DNA of 64,000 nucleotides, from contig NZ_BCAG01000004.1 in assembly GCF_001293685.1 (NCBI RefSeq), positions 62,001 to 126,000 of the forward strand, in the 5' to 3' direction. The DNA comes from Desulfatitalea tepidiphila (GTDB lineage Bacteria; Desulfobacterota; Desulfobacteria; Desulfobacterales; Desulfosarcinaceae). Shown piece by piece: positions 27,810 to 35,708 of this stretch. The translations under genes and the position numbers were made by a program. Position 1 is the first letter of the stretch, and every line of letters begins with the position of its first letter. The notes beneath the pieces are model-generated. The model was not told the origin of the DNA. It searched no databases and saw nothing but the letters and a program-made list of their open reading frames with translations.

Positions 27810-27980
27810 AAAGGCCCAATATCTGCGTTGCGCTCATCCCGTCGTCCTTGCGGCGTACGACAAGTACGCCTCAGGACACGGAATTTCGCGCGCCTTGATC
27901 TTGAACCTACTACGACGCCGTTTGGCAATGACTTGCTACGAAATCGTCAAACATCTGATGGATTTTGAAAAAGTCGTTGC
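27810..27980. repeat. Intergenic palindromic element, possibly a dispersed repeat
   Basis: GGCGTAC (27852-27858) and GTACGCC (27864-27870) form a perfect stem with loop GACAA, extended outward by TCCT/AGGA pairing. The surrounding intergenic stretch between the cyclase-family gene and miaA holds no plausible gene. The arrangement resembles the REP-like elements common in Desulfobacterales, but only one copy is in this window. Confidence 0.4.
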
Positions 27981-27991
27981 CGGACAGTGTC

Positions 27992-28924
27992 TCAGGCCGC
28001 GGCAAAAAAGCGGTCGATCTGTTCGGCCGCGGTATCGATCTCGTCGGGGGCCAGCCAGTGCATCCCGTCCACTGCCTTGAACCAGGTCAGCTGACGTTTG
28101 GCATAGCGGCGATGGTCGCGTTTCAGGGTTCGCAACGCTTCATCCCAGGTCAACTCGCCCTGAATATAGGCGATCATGTGGCGGTATCCCAGCGATTGCA
28201 TGGACTTGAGCTCCGGCCCGTATCCCGATGCGAGCAAACCGCGCACCTCTTCGAGCAACCCGGCTGCGATCATGGCGTCCACGCGTCCATCGATCCGGGC
28301 GTACAACTGCTCTCGCGGCAATGTCAGGCCGATGTAAGATCCCCTGTAGCGCGCTTTCCCAAAATGATGGGCTTCATGGAATTCGCTGATGGCGCGCCCC
28401 GTCGTCTCGACAACTTCCAGGGCTCGCAATATACGGTAGGTGTCGTTGGGATGGATGCGTGCCGCCGCCGAAGGATCTCGATCCTTTAGAGCGTCATACA
28501 GGGCCGGCGCGCCCTCGTCGGCCAACCGGGCCTGTAAGGTTTGCCGAACCCTGTCATCGACGGTGCGGCCTTTGAAAAGGCCATAGATCAATGCCTTGAT
28601 GTACAACCCCGTGCCACCGACGACAAACGCAATCTTATTGTCCGCCAGAAGTTGCGTGACGATCGCATCGGCCCGTCGACCGTATGCTGCCGCGTCAAAC
28701 GGTTCATCCGGAGCGATGATATCCACCATGTGGTGGGGTACGACCGCTTTTTCTTCGGCTGTTGGCTTGGCCGTGCCGATGTCCATCCGACGGTAGATCT
28801 GCATGGAGTCGGCCCCCACGATCTCTCCACCGAATCGTTTGGCCAGCTCGATGGCAAAAGCGGTTTTACCCACGCCGGTGGGGCCGCAAACGATCACGAT
28901 TTTCGGTGGATCGGAAGTATTCAC
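27992..28924 (-). CDS. miaA: tRNA dimethylallyltransferase
   Basis: A 310-residue enzyme that adds the dimethylallyl group to N6 of A37 in tRNAs reading UNN codons. The P-loop GPTGVGKT (residues 14-21), DSMQIYRRMDIGTAKP, PHHMVDI, VGGTGLYIKAL and GYRHM are the standard MiaA motifs in order, and the length matches E. coli MiaA (316). The ferritin-like gene lies 36 bases upstream on the same strand, so the two may be co-transcribed. Confidence 0.95.
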   Translation of the reverse strand: MNTSDPPKIVIVCGPTGVGKTAFAIELAKRFGGEIVGADSMQIYRRMDIGTAKPTAEEKAVVPHHMVDIIAPDEPFDAAAYGRRADAIVTQLLADNKIAFVVGGTGLYIKALIYGLFKGRTVDDRVRQTLQARLADEGAPALYDALKDRDPSAAARIHPNDTYRILRALEVVETTGRAISEFHEAHHFGKARYRGSYIGLTLPREQLYARIDGRVDAMIAAGLLEEVRGLLASGYGPELKSMQSLGYRHMIAYIQGELTWDEALRTLKRDHRRYAKRQLTWFKAVDGMHWLAPDEIDTAAEQIDRFFAAA

Positions 28925-28960
28925 GGATTGGCAGGCACGTTCGCCGATGTCATCGCAGGT

Positions 28961-29428
28961 TCAATCGCCCATTTCAGACATAAAATCGTCATACATCGTT
29001 TCCAGCGACAACTTGTGTTTGGCCTCTTCCTGGCACAGCATCTTGAACACCTTTTTCTGTGCATCGGTTTGGGCGTTGGCCAACAGCTCGTTGTACAATT
29101 TCAGGGCATTCTCCTCCCGTTTCATGGCGAGCATCAACAATTCATTATAGCCCATGCCGGGATGGTAGGTGATCTCATCGACGTAGTCGCTACGCTTGAT
29201 GTCGGTAATCCACTTGAACTTGTAGTCATCGAGTTTCTGGCCCACATTGCCGGCCTTGAGATCTTCGAGCAACGCCTGGTGCTTGCGCTCTTCGGCGGAG
29301 AACTCCAGCAGCATCTCCTTCTTACCGCTGAACTTCTCCTGCTCGCTGACCTCCATATAAAAATCAGCGGCCTCTTTTTCCTTTTCAATGGCAAAGTCGA
29401 TGATATCGTCGAGATTTTTGAACGGCAT
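28961..29428 (-). CDS. Ferritin-like diiron protein (rubrerythrin-type, no rubredoxin domain)
   Basis: A 155-residue four-helix protein. Diiron ligand motifs EKEAADFY, SAEERKHQ, KREENALKLY and EEAKHK supply the Glu and the two Glu-x-x-His sets of the rubrerythrin/ferritin-like family. The C-terminal rubredoxin FeCys4 domain of classical rubrerythrin is absent. The start at 29428 has AAAGGAAA upstream; the frame is open further but without a ribosome-binding site. Relatives reduce peroxide or store iron in anaerobes, which fits the selenoperoxiredoxin 2 kb away. It may share a transcript with miaA. Confidence 0.85.
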   Translation of the reverse strand: MPFKNLDDIIDFAIEKEKEAADFYMEVSEQEKFSGKKEMLLEFSAEERKHQALLEDLKAGNVGQKLDDYKFKWITDIKRSDYVDEITYHPGMGYNELLMLAMKREENALKLYNELLANAQTDAQKKVFKMLCQEEAKHKLSLETMYDDFMSEMGD

Positions 29429-29660
29429 ACGGTTTCCTTTCTGGATTGTCTGCGGCACACCTCGTGAACCGGCCTGCCGGGTGACCAACAGGGTTGGTGT
29501 TCGGGCATTCAAACGGTTTCCCAGATAATAGCGTCAATTAGACAGACGTCAATATTATTTTGGCAGCTCTGATCAGGTGGTTGATCGATTTGAATTTAAG
29601 CGAAATTGAATGTATAGTTCGCTCATCTCACCGTATGCCATTGAGGAGAGGAAACCCGCC

Positions 29661-31127
29661 ATGAAAATTGCCATCGTCGGCTGTGGCGATCGCAGCGTTC
29701 GCCTGATGAAAATATTCGATCAGTATGCCTTTCAAGAGATCCACCCGCTGGTCGTCGCGGTGGTCGACATCGCCCCGGATGCACCAGGGGTTCAAATCGC
29801 CCTGCAAAAGGGCATCCCGGTTTTTGCCGACTATCAAGAGCTCCTGCCGCGCACCGATATCGATTTGATCATCGAACTGACCGGCAAGGACGACATCTTC
29901 AATGACCTGCTGCGTCGCAAAAGCAAAAGTGTCCGCATCATCTCTTCCCAGACGGTCAAGCTGTTCTGGGAACTCTCCTATGCTTCCCGATTGCAGGAAC
30001 AGACCAGCCGGGAGCTCAACGAGACCCGGGCCAAATGCAAGATGATCATGGATGAGCTCATCCAGGAAGAGGTGATGATCATCGACCAGGATTACACCAT
30101 CGCCGACATCAACAAGCATCTGTTGAACAAGCTCGGCCTGAAGAAGGAGGAGGTTATCGGCCGCCGCTGCTTCGAAATCACCCACCACCGCGACACCCCC
30201 TGCTCGGGCGAAAATCATCCCTGTCCCCTGATCGAGACCCTGCAAAGCGCCATGCCTTCCCAGACCACCCACATCCATTTGGATCGATACAACCGCGAAA
30301 TTTATTACTCGATCAGCACCTACCCGATCATCGAAAGAGGCGACGTGACCGGTGCCATCGAAATCGCAAGGGACATCACCCGGGAGATCAATGTCCAGAA
30401 AACCCTGATGCAGCAGGAAAAGATGGCCTCCATTGGAAGACTTTCGGCCGGTGTGGCCCACGAAATCAACAACCCGCTGACCACCATCCTCACCTCGGCC
30501 ATGCTCGTCCAGGAGGAGCTGGGGCAGGATGATCCCAACTACGAAGAGCTTCAAATCATTGCCAACGAAACCCTGCGCTGCCGTAAAATCGTGAGCAGTC
30601 TGCTCGATTTTGCCCGCCAGAACAAACCCCAAAAAAAGATGGTCAACTTGAACGAGATCATCACCGAAAGCGTGCTGCTGACCCACAAGCAGGCGGCTTT
30701 CAAGGATATCACGGTCCAATCCCGCCTGGCGCCGCAAGTTCCCGATCAGATGCTCGACAAGGGGCAGATCGAACAGGCCTTGATCAACCTGATCCTCAAT
30801 GCCGTTGAAGCGACACCGGAAGGGGGCACCGTCAGCATCAGCACCGACCTGATGCCGGGCGGTAATGCCATCCATGTTGCCGTTGCGGACACAGGTTCCG
30901 GGATCGAAAAGGATTATCTGGACAAAATTTTCGAACCTTTTTTCACCACTAAGGAGTCGGGTACCGGCCTGGGGTTATCCATCACTCACGGCATCCTCGA
31001 ACAGCACGGCGGGACCATCTCGGTGGAAAGCACCGTCGGGCAGGGGACCTGTTTCAATATCCATTTGCCGATAGCCAAAGGACAGGCGGATGACACAAAG
31101 CACACGCGTTCTGGTGGTGGACGATGA
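29661..31127 (+). CDS. Sensor histidine kinase with N-terminal Rossmann-like domain and PAS
   Basis: A 488-residue cytosolic kinase with no transmembrane segment. Residues 1-105 look like a nucleotide-binding Rossmann domain (KIAIVGCGDRSVRL, then VVAVVDIAPDAPG and DIDLIIELTGKDD, as in homoserine-dehydrogenase-type NAD domains). A PAS domain at about 125-245 carries a cysteine cluster (GRRCFEITHHRDTPC, then HPCPL). HisKA has its H-box at AGVAHEINNPL (His267), and the ATPase domain is complete (LINLILNAVEATPEGG, VADTGSGI, GTGLGLSI). GAGGAGAGG lies upstream of the chosen ATG. The NtrC-type regulator gene overlaps its end by 38 bases, so the two are partners. I infer sensing of NAD(H) or redox state. 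Confidence 0.88.
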   Translation: MKIAIVGCGDRSVRLMKIFDQYAFQEIHPLVVAVVDIAPDAPGVQIALQKGIPVFADYQELLPRTDIDLIIELTGKDDIFNDLLRRKSKSVRIISSQTVKLFWELSYASRLQEQTSRELNETRAKCKMIMDELIQEEVMIIDQDYTIADINKHLLNKLGLKKEEVIGRRCFEITHHRDTPCSGENHPCPLIETLQSAMPSQTTHIHLDRYNREIYYSISTYPIIERGDVTGAIEIARDITREINVQKTLMQQEKMASIGRLSAGVAHEINNPLTTILTSAMLVQEELGQDDPNYEELQIIANETLRCRKIVSSLLDFARQNKPQKKMVNLNEIITESVLLTHKQAAFKDITVQSRLAPQVPDQMLDKGQIEQALINLILNAVEATPEGGTVSISTDLMPGGNAIHVAVADTGSGIEKDYLDKIFEPFFTTKESGTGLGLSITHGILEQHGGTISVESTVGQGTCFNIHLPIAKGQADDTKHTRSGGGR

Positions 31128-32502
31128 GCCCCAAATATGCCATAACTGCCTTAAAATACTAACCAAAGACAAATATCACGTCCAATGTGCCTATAATGGG
31201 CAGGATGCCTTGGCCCTGTTTTCCGAAGCCCCATACGACGTGGTGGTCACCGATTTAAAAATGAACCGTCTGGGCGGTATGGAGCTGCTGCGCCGCGTCA
31301 AAAGCATGGCACCGGACACCATGGTGATCGTCATCACCGGCTACTCCACCGTCTCCTCGGCCGTGGAGGTGATGAAACTCGGGGCCTTCGATTATCTGCC
31401 CAAACCCTTCACACCCGATGAACTGCGCTCCATGGTGGCCCAGGCCGTCAAAGCGCGCCGGGTGAGGATGGAAAACCGCGACCTGGTGGCGCAGCCGCAA
31501 CGCCCACAGAAAACCATCCATCAACTGGTCGGCAACAGCCCGAAGATCAGAAAAGTGGTGGAGATGGTCGCCAAGGTGGCTCCCACCGATGCCACTGTTC
31601 TAATCTATGGTGCCAGTGGCACGGGAAAGGAGCTCGTGGCACGCGCGGTGCACGCCAACAGCCGACGCGCCGACCGGGTATTTTTTGCCGTGGACTGCGG
31701 CACCTTATCAGGCAACCTGCTGGAAAGCGAGCTTTTCGGCCACGCCAAAGGAGCCTTCACGGGTGCCCACAAAGAGAAGGAGGGCATTTTCAAACGGGCG
31801 GACGGCGGCACGGTTTTCCTGGATGAAATCGGCAACATCGATCTGGAGGTGCAGGGGAAGTTGCTGCGTTTTCTGGAGAGCCGCGAGTTTATTCCCGTGG
31901 GCCACACCACGCCGCAGCGCGTCGATATCCGGTTGATCCTGGCCACCAACCAGAACCTGGAGGAGATGGTGCAAAGCGGGCGGTTCCGCCACGATTTTTA
32001 CTACCGTATATTCGTATATCCCATCTATCTGCCGCTGCTCAAAGAACGCACCGAAGACATATTGCCCATCGCCTACCACTTCATCGGCCAATTCGCCGCC
32101 AAGGTGGGCAAAACGGTCCGTGGACTTGCCGACGACGCCCTCAAGCATCTGATCGGCCACGAGTGGCCGGGGAATGTGCGCCAGCTTCGCAATGTGATCG
32201 AACGGGCCGTGATCCATTGCGAATCCGAGCTTATTCAACTCAAGGATCTCACCTTCGGAGATCCTCAGGATGAGTTGAGCCTGCTGCTGGAAAATGTTCC
32301 GGAAGATAATGAGGCCTTGAAAAGGATGAAAAAGGAGATTCGCGAAAAAGCCATCCGCAAAGTCGAAAAGAATTTCATCCTGCAGGCCTTGAACCGATCC
32401 GATTGGAACGTCACCCAAGCCGCACGCCAGGTCGGGCTGAAACGCACCAATTTCCAGACCTTGATGCGCAAGTACGGCATCCGCAAAAGAGGTCTTGCCT
32501 GA
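31090..32502 (+). CDS. Sigma54-dependent NtrC-family response regulator
   Basis: A 470-residue regulator with three domains: receiver at 5-120 (VVDDE, phospho-Asp in VVTDLKMN, Lys in PKPFTP), AAA+ sigma54-interaction domain at about 145-375 (Walker A YGASGTGKE, the sigma54-contact loop GAFTGA, Walker B VFLDEIG, GHEWPGNVRQL), and a Fis-type helix-turn-helix near 435-465 (VTQAARQVGLKRTNFQTLMRKYGI region). It should activate sigma54 promoters after phosphorylation by the upstream kinase. A sigma54 promoter lies 247 bases after its stop codon, making the double-receiver gene the obvious target. Confidence 0.94.
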   Translation: MTQSTRVLVVDDEPQICHNCLKILTKDKYHVQCAYNGQDALALFSEAPYDVVVTDLKMNRLGGMELLRRVKSMAPDTMVIVITGYSTVSSAVEVMKLGAFDYLPKPFTPDELRSMVAQAVKARRVRMENRDLVAQPQRPQKTIHQLVGNSPKIRKVVEMVAKVAPTDATVLIYGASGTGKELVARAVHANSRRADRVFFAVDCGTLSGNLLESELFGHAKGAFTGAHKEKEGIFKRADGGTVFLDEIGNIDLEVQGKLLRFLESREFIPVGHTTPQRVDIRLILATNQNLEEMVQSGRFRHDFYYRIFVYPIYLPLLKERTEDILPIAYHFIGQFAAKVGKTVRGLADDALKHLIGHEWPGNVRQLRNVIERAVIHCESELIQLKDLTFGDPQDELSLLLENVPEDNEALKRMKKEIREKAIRKVEKNFILQALNRSDWNVTQAARQVGLKRTNFQTLMRKYGIRKRGLA

Positions 32503-32606
32503 ACCTTCCATCTCTTAAAAGCCATATTCCATACACTGCCTATTTTTTTTATACATCATTGACCCTTAACCTCCGAAAATTCCTGATAATGTATTTTTAA
32601 ATATTA

Positions 32607-32619
32607 TATCAATATATTA
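32607..32619 (+). promoter_or_regulatory. IHF-like binding site
   Basis: TATCAATATATTA matches the IHF consensus WATCAANNNNTTR exactly, in an AT-rich tract within otherwise GC-rich DNA. It lies 130 bases upstream of the sigma54 promoter, a usual position for IHF-assisted looping. The intergenic stretch 32503-32828 contains no gene. Confidence 0.55.
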
Positions 32620-32748
32620 AAACAAACGTCGCCTCTCGCAGACGCGACAACGACCCGCCTGAAATTTTTATACGATCTCCTCGAAAGGCCGAGCCACATT
32701 CTAAATTTAAACCTTTAAATCAATAGGTTGTATCGAAATCCGCCCCCC

Positions 32749-32763
32749 TGGCACGACCGATGC
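32749..32763 (+). promoter_or_regulatory. Sigma54 promoter of the double-receiver gene
   Basis: TGGCACGACCGATGC fits the -24/-12 consensus TGGCACGNNNNTTGC except for one base, with GG and GC at the required spacing. It is 66 bases upstream of the ATG at 32829 and follows an NtrC-type activator gene. Confidence 0.75.
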
Positions 32764-32828
32764 AGAACACATAGCAAATCCATTCGCAAATTCCTGCATC
32801 ATGCGAACACCATAACGAGGAGGACATC

Positions 32829-34487
32829 ATGGAAAAACAGGTCAATATCATGGTCGTGGACGACGAAGCCGGTATCTGCCGGAATGTGGAAAAAATCCTG
32901 TCCAAAGGCAGCTATCGGGTAACCTCGGCCACCAGCGGCGACGAAGCCCTGCAAAAAATGGCTGAAGGATCATTCGACCTGGTCATCTCCGACATTTTGA
33001 TGCCGGAAATGAACGGCCTCGAATTTTTAAAATCCCTCAAGGCCAGGTGGCCTGAAACAAAGGCCATCATGATGACCGCCTATGCTTCCACCGATACGGC
33101 CGTAAAGGCTATCCGCCTTGGGGCACTGGACTACATCCCCAAGCCTTTTACGCCGGACGAACTGCGCGCCATGGTCGAGGAGGCTATCCAGGGCAAACTG
33201 GTCGAGGCCCAGGTGAGCCCCAAGGAGAAGGCGTCGATCAACGTGATCGACGTGGACATTCCCTTCGATGCGGACGAGGTGGCCAAATATACCGGAGAAC
33301 AGTATGCCCGCAGCGTAGGGCGTTCAGACATTCCCACCGTGGAAGTCAAACTGCCCAGCGCCGCCGAAGGTTTTTGCGAAGTGGGGGCCATGGTCTGCGA
33401 CATCTTCAAGAAATTGGGTGCCACCTGCAAGGCCGGCACCAAAACCAAGGAGTGCCCACAACTTATGGCCGGCAAGAAAAAGAGCGCCTCGAAGAAGGAT
33501 GCCGCACCGAGCGTCAAAACCCTGGTGGGTATCGATCACCCCTTCAACTACGAGGAAGTTCGCGCGGTGACGGGCCCCGAATACTTGAATTATCTGCGCC
33601 ACGACGGCGTGGTGCAACCCACCTACGAGGAACTGAAGGCCAATGTGGCCCGCATGGACCAGAAGCGACGCATCGATGTGGATGTGCCCTTCGACTACGA
33701 GGAGGTGGCCCGCAGCACCGGTGAAGTATATGCCCGCCATGTCGGCCGGTCCGACGTCCCGGTGGTGGAAGTGGTCGTCGACAAAGAGCTGGAAGGATTC
33801 TGCGAGGTCGGCGACATGGTCTGCGACATTTTCAAAAAGCTTGGCGCCACGTGTAAGGCCGGCACCAAAAAGGGTGCCTGCCCCCAGAAAAGTGCCAAAC
33901 AGCCCAAGAAAGCCGCACAATCCAAAACAGCCGATACACGCCGCCTGATTGCCCCGGACATGCCCTTCGACTATCAAGAGGTGGCGGCGATGACCGGTCC
34001 GGAATACATAGACCACTTGGTTTATGACGGTATCGTGCAGATGCCCTACGCGCAACTCAAAGCCAACTACCAAAGGATCCTCGAGTCCGAAGGGTCGGCC
34101 GCTCAAACGGCGACGGCTCCCATGGAGAGGGTGCTGGTGGTGGATGACGAGGTGGCGGTCAACAACAACATCCGCAAGATCCTGAGCAGACGCAATTACA
34201 CCGTCGAGCAGGCCACCACCAAAGAGGAAGCACTGGCTAAGTTTGCGCAAGGTTCATATTCACTGGTCCTGCTCGACCTGAGGATTCCCGGCGTACAGGG
34301 TCTGGAACTGCTCGCGGCTGTGCGCAAAGCCCAGCCCCAGGCCAGGGTGGTGATCATCACCGGCTATGCAAGCATTGAAACGGCCAAGGAAGCCGCGCGC
34401 ATGGGAGCCGTGGACTACGTACCCAAACCGTTCACCCCCAAAGAGATCCGCACAGCAGCCGAAGAAGCGCTGAAAATCGCCGCCTGA
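32829..34487 (+). CDS. Double-receiver protein with duplicated four-cysteine modules
   Basis: A 552-residue protein with receiver domains at 5-122 (phospho-Asp55) and 433-552 (phospho-Asp483); both keep VVDDE, the Thr (MTAYAS, ITGYAS) and PKPFTP. Between them is a duplicated unit. Module A (137-211 and 279-353) starts with DVDIPF/DVDVPF and contains GFCEVG-MVCDIFKKLGATCKAGTK, giving Cys183, 190, 200, 209 and Cys325, 332, 342, 351, both spaced C-X6-C-X9-C-X8-C. Module B (231-275 and 371-417) has DHPFNYEEV or DMPFDYQEV, then TGPEY and DGxVQ. Modules are joined by Lys/Ala-rich linkers. There is no output domain. I infer a metal- or redox-responsive scaffold or phosphate relay; the modules are not recognised. 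It is preceded by a sigma54 promoter. Confidence 0.85.
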   Translation: MEKQVNIMVVDDEAGICRNVEKILSKGSYRVTSATSGDEALQKMAEGSFDLVISDILMPEMNGLEFLKSLKARWPETKAIMMTAYASTDTAVKAIRLGALDYIPKPFTPDELRAMVEEAIQGKLVEAQVSPKEKASINVIDVDIPFDADEVAKYTGEQYARSVGRSDIPTVEVKLPSAAEGFCEVGAMVCDIFKKLGATCKAGTKTKECPQLMAGKKKSASKKDAAPSVKTLVGIDHPFNYEEVRAVTGPEYLNYLRHDGVVQPTYEELKANVARMDQKRRIDVDVPFDYEEVARSTGEVYARHVGRSDVPVVEVVVDKELEGFCEVGDMVCDIFKKLGATCKAGTKKGACPQKSAKQPKKAAQSKTADTRRLIAPDMPFDYQEVAAMTGPEYIDHLVYDGIVQMPYAQLKANYQRILESEGSAAQTATAPMERVLVVDDEVAVNNNIRKILSRRNYTVEQATTKEEALAKFAQGSYSLVLLDLRIPGVQGLELLAAVRKAQPQARVVIITGYASIETAKEAARMGAVDYVPKPFTPKEIRTAAEEALKIAA

Positions 34488-34523
34488 TTCGACGCTACGG
34501 CGGTAGTCTGAGCACATGATCGG

Positions 34524-34555
34524 AAGGGGCTGCTCCAAACAGCCCCTTTTTCTTT
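34524..34555 (+). terminator. Intrinsic terminator of the double-receiver gene
   Basis: AAGGGGCTG (34524-34532) and CAGCCCCTT (34540-34548) form a 9-bp stem with a 7-base loop followed by a T-rich tract. It starts 36 bases after the stop codon. Confidence 0.85.
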
Positions 34556-34952
34556 GGGAGGCGGCCCTTATTTTGAACAATGTTTCATAATAAGAGCCGC
34601 CTCCATCACTCGGTTCACAACGCGGGATTTCCATGGCGGCCCAGGTCCAAGACGGCGAGCCCATGCTCTTGCGCTGACCCCCAGCATGATGCTTTAAAAA
34701 GGGCCGATGGGGAAGAAGATTGATATTTATAAGCTCAAGATCATATGCACGATAGGCGGTGCCGAACGGCAACTCGGTCGGCGAGGCTACAGGCGCCCAT
34801 CAGCGCTGGAATACATATCGATCCGCCATTCTCGGCCCCGCTCATCGCATTGTATCCGACTCAATGCGCATCCGTCCGTAAGAGTCTGATCTCGCATCCA
34901 AATCGATTCAGGGACATGCATTGTCAGGGTCGAATCCAACGGTCGAATTTTA

Positions 34953-34998
34953 TTGACAAGCCCATATTCAACATATAGATGAAAACGAGCGTACGCTC
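34953..34998 (+). promoter_or_regulatory. Promoter and palindromic operator of the hdrA-N/nuo/mvhD cluster
   Basis: TTGACA (34953-34958) and TATAGA (34974-34979) are 15 bases apart. The perfect 12-bp palindrome GAGCGTACGCTC (34987-34998) lies directly downstream, over the expected transcription start, where a repressor would block initiation. The first start codon is about 250 bases further on, implying a long leader. Confidence 0.5.
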
Positions 34999-35151
34999 AG
35001 CACATAGCAATGCGCATCATCCGGCCGCTCGAAGGCTATCGCTTCATGATGATTTGGAATTTGAATCTCGTAACGTATCGTGATAGGAAATTCAATGGAC
35101 AACGGGTTTGATGCTCGATCACTTAGCGCAACGCATTGTGTCAATTCCGCA

Positions 35152-35200
35152 AACCGCTGGATTCGATCCAAGGCAGCCAACGGGATCGAATCCAGCGGTT
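35152..35200 (+). promoter_or_regulatory. 18-bp perfect stem-loop in the leader of hdrA-N
   Basis: AACCGCTGGATTCGATCC (35152-35169) is exactly complementary to 35183-35200, with a 13-base loop. No U-tract follows, so it is not an intrinsic terminator. It ends 33 bases before the ATG and just before the ribosome-binding site, a position suited to mRNA stability or translational control, or to binding a dimeric regulator as DNA. Confidence 0.6.
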
Positions 35201-35233
35201 CTTGTGTGCAACATATCAAGGAAGGAAAAACCA

Positions 35234-35617
35234 ATGGCAAATAGTGTTAACGGCTCCGTTCTGGTTGTCGGTGGCGGTATTTCCGGGATGCAGGCCGCTT
35301 TGGACCTGGCCAATTCAGGCTATTACGTCTACCTGCTCGAAAAATCCCCTGCAATTGGTGGGGTCATGTCCCAATTGGACAAGACCTTCCCCACCAATGA
35401 CTGCGCGATGTGAATTATCTCGCCCGTACTGGTCGAGGTCGGCCGGCATCTAAATATCGAACTAATTACCTATGCGGATTTGGAAGAAGTTCAAGGCAAA
35501 CCAGGCAACTTCAAGGTCAAAGTGCGTAAACGCGCCCGCAGCATCGACCTGGATTTATGCACCGGCTGCGGTGCTTGTGTCGAAAACTGCCCGGTGGTCC
35601 AAACCACCGGCGCCTGA
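35234..35617 (+). CDS. hdrA: HdrA/QmoA N-terminal half with selenocysteine (split gene)
   Basis: A 127-residue protein read through UGA at 35411-35413 (codon 60). It starts with an FAD-binding Rossmann motif ([18 protein letters not shown]), continues with [23 protein letters not shown], the HdrA site where many HdrA proteins have Cys or Sec, and ends just after a [4Fe-4S] motif ([13 protein letters not shown]) at a TGA (35615-35617). The rest of a normal HdrA unit is missing here but is found at residues about 210-530 of the fusion protein encoded at 38154. GGAAGG lies about 8 bases before the ATG. I infer that the two chains assemble in trans; a simple truncated remnant is the alternative. 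Confidence 0.8.
35421..35446 (+). promoter_or_regulatory. SECIS-like hairpin of hdrA-N
   Basis: CCG-U-AC (35424-35429) pairs with GU-CGG (35438-35442), leaving a bulged U on the 5' side and a loop UGGUCGAG. A bulged U and GGUC in the loop recall the E. coli fdhF SECIS. The loop starts 17 bases after the UGA. The stem is shorter than in the other two cases. Confidence 0.5.
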
Positions 35618-35708
35618 CACCAGGTTGCAGCATGGCGGTTTCCGAAACGATCACCGCCGTTAACCTTTAATTTATTGCCAAATTTTTGCGATTTCGGGAG
35701 AAAAGCAG

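Larger units (their letters stand above)
34488..35233 (+). other. Long non-coding interval before the hdrA-N/nuo/mvhD cluster
   Basis: No convincing gene was found in these 746 bases. It holds the double-receiver terminator, a second hairpin with 9-bp arms (34557-34565 and 34596-34604), the cluster promoter with an overlapping palindrome, and an 18-bp perfect stem-loop just before the first gene. The 11-mer CAATGCGCATC occurs twice, near 34863 and near 35009. Confidence 0.6.

Noticed and set aside
34690-34890. A small gene or tRNA in the interval before the hdr promoter
   Set aside because: The short frames have no ribosome-binding site or family resemblance, and no cloverleaf with a T-loop motif could be drawn.
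35234-35617. Reading hdrA-N as a pseudogene with a premature stop at 35411
   Set aside because: The codon is UGA at a known Cys/Sec position, the frame stays intact beyond it and a SECIS-like hairpin follows.
35618-35708. Frameshift continuation of HdrA after its TGA
   Set aside because: None of the three frames downstream resembles the HdrA sequence that should follow; that sequence is found in the fusion at 38154 instead.
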